Position numbers and translations under genes: made by a program. This document shows positions 6,062 to 8,253 of a DNA stretch of 8,253 nt, in pieces. This DNA is from Muribaculaceae bacterium. Lineage in GTDB: Bacteria; Bacteroidota; Bacteroidia; Bacteroidales; Muribaculaceae. The notes beneath the pieces were generated by a model. The model worked only from the letters and a program-made list of their open reading frames with translations, searched no databases and had not been told where the DNA came from. The first letter of the stretch is position 1. Every line of letters starts with the position of its first letter. The stretch covers positions 1 through 8,253 of the forward strand of contig JAKSMA010000103.1 in assembly GCA_024400895.1 (NCBI GenBank), in the 5' to 3' direction.

Positions 6062-7330
6062 TTATTTCTTGATGAATTCAACACGGCGATTCTTTGCGCG
6101 GCCAGCGTCGGTCTTATTGTCGGCCACAGGTTCTGATGCGCCACGACCTTCAGCCTTGAGGTTGAAGTCGTCAACACCGAGCTTAGCCAACGCTGCAACT
6201 ACCGATTTAGCGCGATTCTCTGAGAGGGTTTGGTTGCTGGCATCCTTACCCACATTGTCGGTATGGCCAACGACGAGGAAACGAGCTGTTGGGTTCTTCT
6301 TCATATATTCTGCCACCTTCTGAATTTCGGCCATTGATTCAGCCTTGAGTTCGGCCTTGCCGGTTTCGAAAAGGATGTTGTTGGTCACGAACTTGCCAGT
6401 TTCGGCAATAGCCTTTTCGATGGCAGCAGCTGAAGCATCGGTGGCGTTGCGGCCATAGAGTTCGCCAGCGCCGCGTGCGATGCGCACGTTTTTCATATAG
6501 GCAGGCTTGTCACCACGATAGAAGAATGTCATCCATCCTGCACCAGCCTTTGCTCCCGGCACGTTGATGTAGCGCACACCGTCGACATACACTTTGATAA
6601 CGCGCTTGTTGAACGAAATGGCATAATGGTGCCAGCGATTGTTATTCAACTGCGTCTTCTGATCCTGTCGGCTTTCACCCTCCTTATCGGTGTTGCTATT
6701 CGAACCAGAGCGCACATAAGAAAGGCAGAGGTTGTAGTTGTGTCCCCAAGTGAGTGTAAAAATTTCATTATCTCGCTCTGCATCTGGATGCATAAAGTCA
6801 ATTTCGAATTCACCTTCTGTGTACATGAGATCAAATTCTACAGAAAACTCATCGCCAAAGTAGTTCTTTGGATTTTTGCTGATGAGAGGCTTAATCCAGC
6901 TGTCTTCTGTCGCAAACTCAATCACCTGTTCGCCATTCACTTTTGCGATTTCGGCATTACCGCGTTCGAGGTCCCACTTACTTGGGAATTCGCCCACTTT
7001 CTCGCCCTTCACCACGTCTTCAAACACGACGACAGAACCAGGCACAAAGTCGCTCTTCACATTGGAAGTTGACACTTCAGCTTCGCCTTCTTCTACATCT
7101 TCCACATCGGCAGCGTCGTTATTCTTGTTTCCCTTTTTTCCATTGAGCACAGCATCGGCAGCGCCTTCCACTGCACCCTCAACAGCATTTTCCACTTTTT
7201 GTTCCACCTTTTGTTTCACTTTCTCTTTCGCCTTGTTAACGAGACCTTTAAGGAACTGCGCTTCAGCATCGGGAAGGAATGCAGCCGACAAGAGGAGGCC
7301 AACTGCAACAATTGAGATTCGCTTCATCAT
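6062..7330 (-). CDS. OmpA-family peptidoglycan-binding protein with LamG-like domain
   Basis: 422 aa; ATG at 7330, with a second ATG one codon later. A signal peptide ends near residue 24 (AEA, then Q). Next is an amphipathic KAKEKVKQKVEQ-type repeat segment (about 30-62) and an acidic linker (70-90). Residues about 100-290 look like a concanavalin/LamG-like beta-sandwich, with the hallmark RWHHYAISF (232-240) and IKVYVDGVRY (245-254). The C-terminus (about 315-422) is an OmpA_C domain: NILFETGKAEL (318-328), GHTDNVG (355-361), LSENRAKSV (369-377), and NRRVEF (414-419). D358 and R373 are 15 residues apart, as in the Asp/Arg pair that binds diaminopimelate in OmpA homologues. No N-terminal OmpA beta-barrel is present, so it should be a periplasmic protein anchored to cell wall. 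First gene of the operon. Confidence 0.93.
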   Translation of the reverse strand: MMKRISIVAVGLLLSAAFLPDAEAQFLKGLVNKAKEKVKQKVEQKVENAVEGAVEGAADAVLNGKKGNKNNDAADVEDVEEGEAEVSTSNVKSDFVPGSVVVFEDVVKGEKVGEFPSKWDLERGNAEIAKVNGEQVIEFATEDSWIKPLISKNPKNYFGDEFSVEFDLMYTEGEFEIDFMHPDAERDNEIFTLTWGHNYNLCLSYVRSGSNSNTDKEGESRQDQKTQLNNNRWHHYAISFNKRVIKVYVDGVRYINVPGAKAGAGWMTFFYRGDKPAYMKNVRIARGAGELYGRNATDASAAAIEKAIAETGKFVTNNILFETGKAELKAESMAEIQKVAEYMKKNPTARFLVVGHTDNVGKDASNQTLSENRAKSVVAALAKLGVDDFNLKAEGRGASEPVADNKTDAGRAKNRRVEFIKK

Positions 7331-7463
7331 AATTTATTATTATATAGCTGCCCCTGAAACCCAACGAGGCGGTTCTTCTATTCTGTTGCTTTTACTTTTA
7401 TAACTTGCTACACAATGCATTAGCGCGGGTTTCCACTTTAGCGATTGCCCCTGATTTTTCATC

Positions 7464-7495
7464 CAAAAGTATTTAAAGCAGTAATTTATCTACTG
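7464..7495 (-). promoter_or_regulatory. Candidate promoter and operator of the envelope operon
   Basis: TACTTTTG on the minus strand (7471 down to 7464) matches the -7 consensus TAnnTTTG and is the same octamer suggested for the last gene of the window. The leader would be ~128 nt. An inverted repeat CAGTA/TACTG (7479-7483 and 7491-7495) lies directly upstream, where a regulator could block polymerase. A clear -33 TTTG at the usual distance is missing; the nearest TTG (7499-7497) is 25 bp away, which lowers confidence. A second box at 7584-7591 has a CTTG 21 bp upstream. Confidence 0.4.
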
Positions 7496-7716
7496 GCAAC
7501 GCTTCTATGACGCCATTACATTCATATAGAGTCCATGCATATCAATCAATGCCCACACAGCAGGCCTTCAATATTGAACGCATCAAATTTACGCATTTTC
7601 TATGAAAACTCACAAGAAAACAGTCAAAAAAAACTGCATACCCTCATAAATATTAATTTATTGATACCTAAGAGCCCCCACCCACCCCACATCTACACAA
7701 TCAGAAAACTCCCACT

Positions 7717-7756
7717 AAAAAAAACAGCAAAGGCTCCAGAAACCGAATCCGAAGCC
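7717..7756 (-). terminator. Probable terminator of the 7788-8195 gene
   Basis: On the minus strand GGCT (7756-7753) pairs with AGCC (7735-7732), with further partial pairing inside, and eight T follow (7724-7717) after a UUUGCUG spacer. It lies about 30 bp beyond the stop of the small exported-protein gene. The hairpin is imperfect. It shares the 16-bp AGCAAAGGCTCCAGAA (7726-7741) exactly with the repressor terminator (899-914), so it belongs to the same terminator-repeat family but works on the other strand. Confidence 0.5.
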
Positions 7757-7787
7757 CCACCATTATATCAAAACAAGCGATGAATTA

Positions 7788-8195
7788 TCAATCCTTATTC
7801 ACCACATTGTATACAAACGACACATCATTGTAGTCGACATACACCTGTTGTTCGCCTTCATTGTCAACACGCCAACGCACATTGCAACGCAAACCTTCTG
7901 CATCAACACACTGAATTTCCATCACCTTACCACCTTTTCCATCAGATTCCCAGTCATCGCAACTGATAATGTCATACTCTTGGGTTTCCTTGCTATAAAT
8001 AGTCAAGCGTTCCTTGTCAGTGTTCAACACCACCAAAATATTGCAGTCGCTCCAGTCTGACCAGTCAGTCCAACTACCGTTTTCCACAGCCCTGTAAGCA
8101 AAATTATAAGCCTTAAGCTTAATCACATCCGCATACACCTTTGATACCACCATCGACGATACCAACAACAATGTCAATGCCAAAAACTTCTTCAT
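7788..8195 (-). CDS. Small exported protein of unknown function
   Basis: 135 aa from ATG 8195. A signal peptide covers residues 1 to about 22 (ending VYA, then DV). The mature ~113 aa are acidic and probably all-beta: alternating hydrophobic strands such as CNILVVLNTDKERLTIYS and QQVYVDYNDVSFVYNV. A local Trp-Asp/Ser repetition, WTDWSDWSDC (43-52), precedes the first strand. Four cysteines in the mature part (SDC, ISC, IQC and LRC) would allow two disulfides. I do not recognise a named family; small secreted proteins of this look are common in Bacteroidales and mostly uncharacterised. It appears monocistronic, with its own promoter at the window edge and a terminator at 7717-7756. Confidence 0.85.
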   Translation of the reverse strand: MKKFLALTLLLVSSMVVSKVYADVIKLKAYNFAYRAVENGSWTDWSDWSDCNILVVLNTDKERLTIYSKETQEYDIISCDDWESDGKGGKVMEIQCVDAEGLRCNVRWRVDNEGEQQVYVDYNDVSFVYNVVNKD

Positions 8196-8246
8196 AGTAA
8201 TTTAATAAAAAATGTTATTCTATAGTTATTCATTAATTCATCACTA

Positions 8247-8253
8247 CAAAAGT
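8247..8253 (-). promoter_or_regulatory. Promoter -7 box (partial) of the 7788-8195 gene
   Basis: Minus-strand ACTTTTG (8253 down to 8247) gives seven of the eight bases of a TAnnTTTG box; the leading T would be just outside the window. Transcription would start near 8238-8242, giving a leader of about 45 nt. The -33 element is outside the window. Confidence 0.45.

Larger units (their letters stand above)
7331..7787. other. 457-bp intergenic region upstream of the envelope operon
   Basis: No gene is supported here. On the minus strand it holds one good -7 box match (7464-7471) and a second, more distant one at 7584-7591 (TAAATTTG) that could also drive the operon. A CAGTA/TACTG inverted repeat (7479-7495) lies just upstream of the first box. 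The distal end has the terminator of the following gene (7717-7756). The rest is AT-rich with C-rich patches (7676-7690) and shows no other repeat or RNA that I can recognise. Confidence 0.5.

Noticed and set aside
7601..7640. CAGT/ACTG hairpin with an A-run loop
   Set aside because: Four-base arms around a homopolymer are expected by chance in AT-rich DNA, and no gene end lies nearby.
7535..7783. 82-codon plus-strand open frame in the intergenic region
   Set aside because: Low-complexity, Lys/Pro-rich product with no domain or signal; it overlaps the terminator repeat of the convergent gene and has no promoter support.

Overview
The window looks like chromosomal DNA of a Bacteroidales bacterium of the Prevotella/Muribaculaceae/Bacteroides type; the genus is not determined. 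Reasons: several genes are preceded by matches to the Bacteroidetes -7 promoter box TAnnTTTG, most starts lack a strong Shine-Dalgarno, exported proteins begin with short MKK signal peptides, and there is an ATPase of the DUF4143 family that is expanded in this phylum. No tRNA, rRNA, CRISPR or integrase/transposase gene is visible.

Layout: (1) 1-940, plus strand: a complete DeoR-family sugar-responsive repressor followed by a good intrinsic terminator. (2) 840-2821: an accessory cassette. A minus-strand AAA+ ATPase with a C-terminal PD-(D/E)XK-like (DUF4143) domain sits behind a striking array of five units spaced exactly 32 bp, each with a 14-bp TTCCACTTTTCCAA core. ATPase plus array are enclosed by two copies of a ~110-bp direct repeat that contains the deoR-type terminator; a 37-bp stretch is identical in both copies at an offset of exactly 1700 bp. 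The right copy is split by a 162-bp near-palindromic, MITE-like element with 15-bp terminal inverted repeats and a TTTAAG flanking duplication, while the left copy is the uninterrupted equivalent. (3) 2855-7330, minus strand: five tightly spaced genes, all encoding exported proteins: an OmpA-C protein with a LamG-like domain, a helical periplasmic protein, an Ig-like-domain protein, a lipoprotein and a small Cys-containing protein. This is probably one cell-envelope operon read from around 7464 towards 2855. (4) 7331-7787: a 457-bp non-coding stretch with candidate promoters for the operon and a terminator for the next gene. (5) 7788-8195, minus strand: a small exported protein of unknown function with its promoter at the window edge.

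The core genes (repressor, envelope operon) look ordinary for the group. The unusual part is 840-2821, which reads as a nested insertion: a nuclease-like ATPase with its own iteron-like control region inserted or duplicated beside a terminator repeat, followed by a later MITE-like insertion. Its function and mobility are inferences from sequence architecture only.
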